A DNA stretch of 64,000 bases. Origin: Euborellia annulipes. Lineage: Eukaryota > Arthropoda > Insecta > Dermaptera > Anisolabididae. Each line of letters opens with the position of its first letter. The first letter of the stretch is position 1. Under the pieces are notes generated by a model, which searched no databases, was not told where the DNA came from, and worked only from the letters and a program-made list of their open reading frames with translations. This document shows positions 62,012-64,000 of the stretch, piece by piece. The stretch spans positions 88,193-152,192 of the forward strand of contig JAKCPI010002958.1 in the NCBI GenBank assembly GCA_023213315.1, read 5' to 3'. Both the position numbers and the translations under genes were made by a program.

Positions 62012-62104
62012 AGAGACGGTGGCTGAATCGGTAAAGTGCTTAAAATTTTTTTTTCATCCTCACTTAACCAAACTTGTGCGAGTTCAAATCCATCTCCTGC
62101 ACTT
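62012..62104 (+). mobile_element. tRNA-like SINE head, palindrome copy 4
   Basis: Mirror of copy 1: acggtggctgaatcggtaaa and gcgagttcaaatccatctcc. It is the right boundary of the palindrome centred near 61445. Confidence 0.5.
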
Positions 62105-64000
62105 TTTTTTTCATTTTTATTTTTATGAATTACCTTTTATTTTTAATGATAACTTACAATTTCATTCATTTGTCACTATAACGAGAGATAGGATTAGTGG
62201 CAAAATGAAAATCTGGTCGTTTGAATTAATGAGGTACCCTTTGAGAAATCTCTGGGGCCTCAGGGCTGGAATGGAGTGCACGCCCGCCAGGAACAGCCCT
62301 GTCAGTAAAGTACTAGAACTCAAAGTATCCCAAAGACGGGCTCTAGCGCAATTTTATATTGCTACCGGAAATACTAGTAGGCCTTTATATTTAAAATTAA
62401 AAAAAAAAAATCTTTAGAGCCGTTTTCGAGAACTGTTGTACTTACATATAAACAAATAAACGTACTTTGCTCGAGTAATAGTATAAGATTAAAATTTCAA
62501 GTTCATTCGGTCCAGGGGTATCTCAAAACCTCCTTGAAAGACAAAAGAAGTTGGCATGTATCTCTCAGATACAGCGCGACTAACAGAGTGTTAAAACTAG
62601 CCAAGCATCAAACCAAACATATCATTTTTTGTATTGTGTTTATTTCTTGTTTTAGTATTATTATATTAATCTCTGGATCAAATTATCTTGTAACTTAAAT
62701 TTATTTTATAAAATATAAAATTTTTAAGATGGTTGAGGCGCAACGTAAGAATTTTCTTTTTCAGTATTATAATAGTAATCTGTGGAATACTTAATTAACT
62801 TAAAAATCTTGTATTTAATTTAGAAAATTTTTAAATGTATTTTGACTATAAACAAATAAATGTAGGCCTAATTATTAATTTAGAATTTTTTTTATTGATA
62901 TTTTTTTCATACGTTTTTAATTTTATTTCAATAAATTTGTATTAAATAATAGGTCTTTCTAACAGGAGAATAGAATAGTTGAGGAGTGTGTTGGCGCCAA
63001 AAGTTAATAACACTCCTTACTGTTTTTAATCTCCTGATACTTTTGAAAATTATTATCATTGGAAGTGTATAAAATCTTTATAATAGAATAAAATAACTGA
63101 TTTGTGCTACACTCTAGTGGAGACTTTAAAAATTAAACTTATTCTAAACCTCTCCACAAGATGGCAGCACAAATTAGATTAAACATAGCTCTCCCTAGTA
63201 AACAGATACAGAAGAATATATCATGCTGATTTGTGCTGCTACCTCGTGGAGATGTTTATAATTATAATTTTTAAAGTCTCCATCCACAATTTAGTTATTT
63301 TATTCTATATTATTATAAAGATCTACCCGGAGATTAAAAACAGAGAGGAGTGTTTTTTTTTTCTTTTGGCGCCAAGACACTCCTTTGTTATTCTATTCTC
63401 CTGATAGTAAGAACCATTTTTTTAACACAAATTTATTGAAATAAAATTAAAAAATATCAATAATTAATTAGGCCAATACATTTGTTATTGTCGAAATACA
63501 TTTAAAAAAGTATATTTTCTAAATTGGATTAAAATGATTTGACGGTGACGTCATCCATTTTTCTCAGGAATAGATAAATTATTTTAATAATGGAAAAATA
63601 TTAAATTTTTTGATTAATTAAAGAGTTGAGATTTATTTTTTTCTTCATGAGATGGTTTATAAAGTATGATTTTTTTTTTTTTAATTTATATTTTAAAAGG
63701 CTTCCTGCAGGTGACGCCGTCTGTCAGTTCCACACTCCGCGGGTCACCCATCCATGGTTAAGCAGTCCTTGGCTTTGCTTAACCCGAATGTTCTCAATTT
63801 TATTTTAATTCTTATGTCTTAATTCTTACTCAATAGATATTAATGCAGTTTTTTCATTCGTTATAGAATTTTTTAAGAAAAGTCACTTGACTATCATAAG
63901 TTAAGCCAAAGAGAGAGGGATTCATCAAGGATGGGAAACCAGCCTGCAGTGATTATATATGCCTATGCCTATTCCATCACTTCCATCACCCACACGCACA

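Larger units (their letters stand above)
57310..64000. repeat. Giant nested palindrome, at least 6.7 kb, running off the window
   Basis: The left arm 57310-60657 is the inverted copy of the right arm 60658-64000. Examples: 57524-57620 against 63700-63796; 58894-59235 against 62076-62417; 58735-58800 against 62520-62585. Each arm contains two smaller palindromes, centred near 58140 and 59862 on the left and 61445 and 63170 on the right. The window ends inside the right arm at the position pairing with 57310. Open frames in the arms occur as mirrored pairs and are not credible genes. Differences between arms are few but real, including short unpaired blocks near the centre. Confidence 0.9.

Noticed and set aside
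57509..63808. Mirrored open frames in the palindrome arms as a new protein family
   Set aside because: They appear only as mirror pairs, include the tRNA-like repeat or long homopolymers in frame, and show no domain or codon bias. They follow from the inverted repeat.

Overview
The window is eukaryotic nuclear DNA, very AT-rich, with spliced genes separated and interrupted by many kinds of transposable elements. The protein set (fizzy-related/Cdh1, FTSJ1/TRM7 tRNA methyltransferase, CZIB/DUF866, a KLF15-like factor, a CAP-Gly protein), short GT-AG introns, and RTE, Jockey/CR1, I-like, hAT and mariner elements point to an invertebrate animal, most likely an arthropod. Species cannot be named from sequence alone. 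Exon models were built by hand; the coding frame and stop of each close correctly across all exons.

Layout. 1-7.8 kb: a LINE 3' fragment, then a partial duplicate (copy A) of fizzy-related exons 3-6 on the minus strand, carrying a 5'-truncated RTE LINE with target-site duplication and a four-copy 519-bp tandem array that makes in-frame chimeric exons. 7.8-12.1 kb: hAT remnant and a large foldback element with terminal hairpins. 13.85-16.6 kb: Jockey/CR1-like LINE. 17-24.4 kb: TIR elements, MITEs, a tRNA-like sequence, and a third fizzy-related fragment (copy C). 26.45-32.0 kb: the intact 10-exon fizzy-related gene (minus). 34.3-36.6 kb: CZIB (minus). 37.4-41.3 kb: CAP-Gly gene (plus), divergent from CZIB. 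42-47.4 kb: repeats only. 47.4-51.9 kb: FTSJ1 (minus). 54.85-56.36 kb: KLF15-like gene (plus). 57.3-64 kb: a nested giant palindrome that runs off the right edge.

The four other host genes are ordinary housekeeping or regulatory genes with no obvious joint pathway. The unusual material is (1) the fizzy-related duplication family, whose N-terminal exons have diverged almost only at amino-acid-changing positions while adjoining intron DNA is nearly unchanged, and whose tandem array keeps splice sites and frame; (2) at least six hairpin-type elements sharing a hammerhead-ribozyme-like core with the same one-nucleotide insertion; (3) the nested palindrome. Function of the duplicate fizzy-related exons is unknown.
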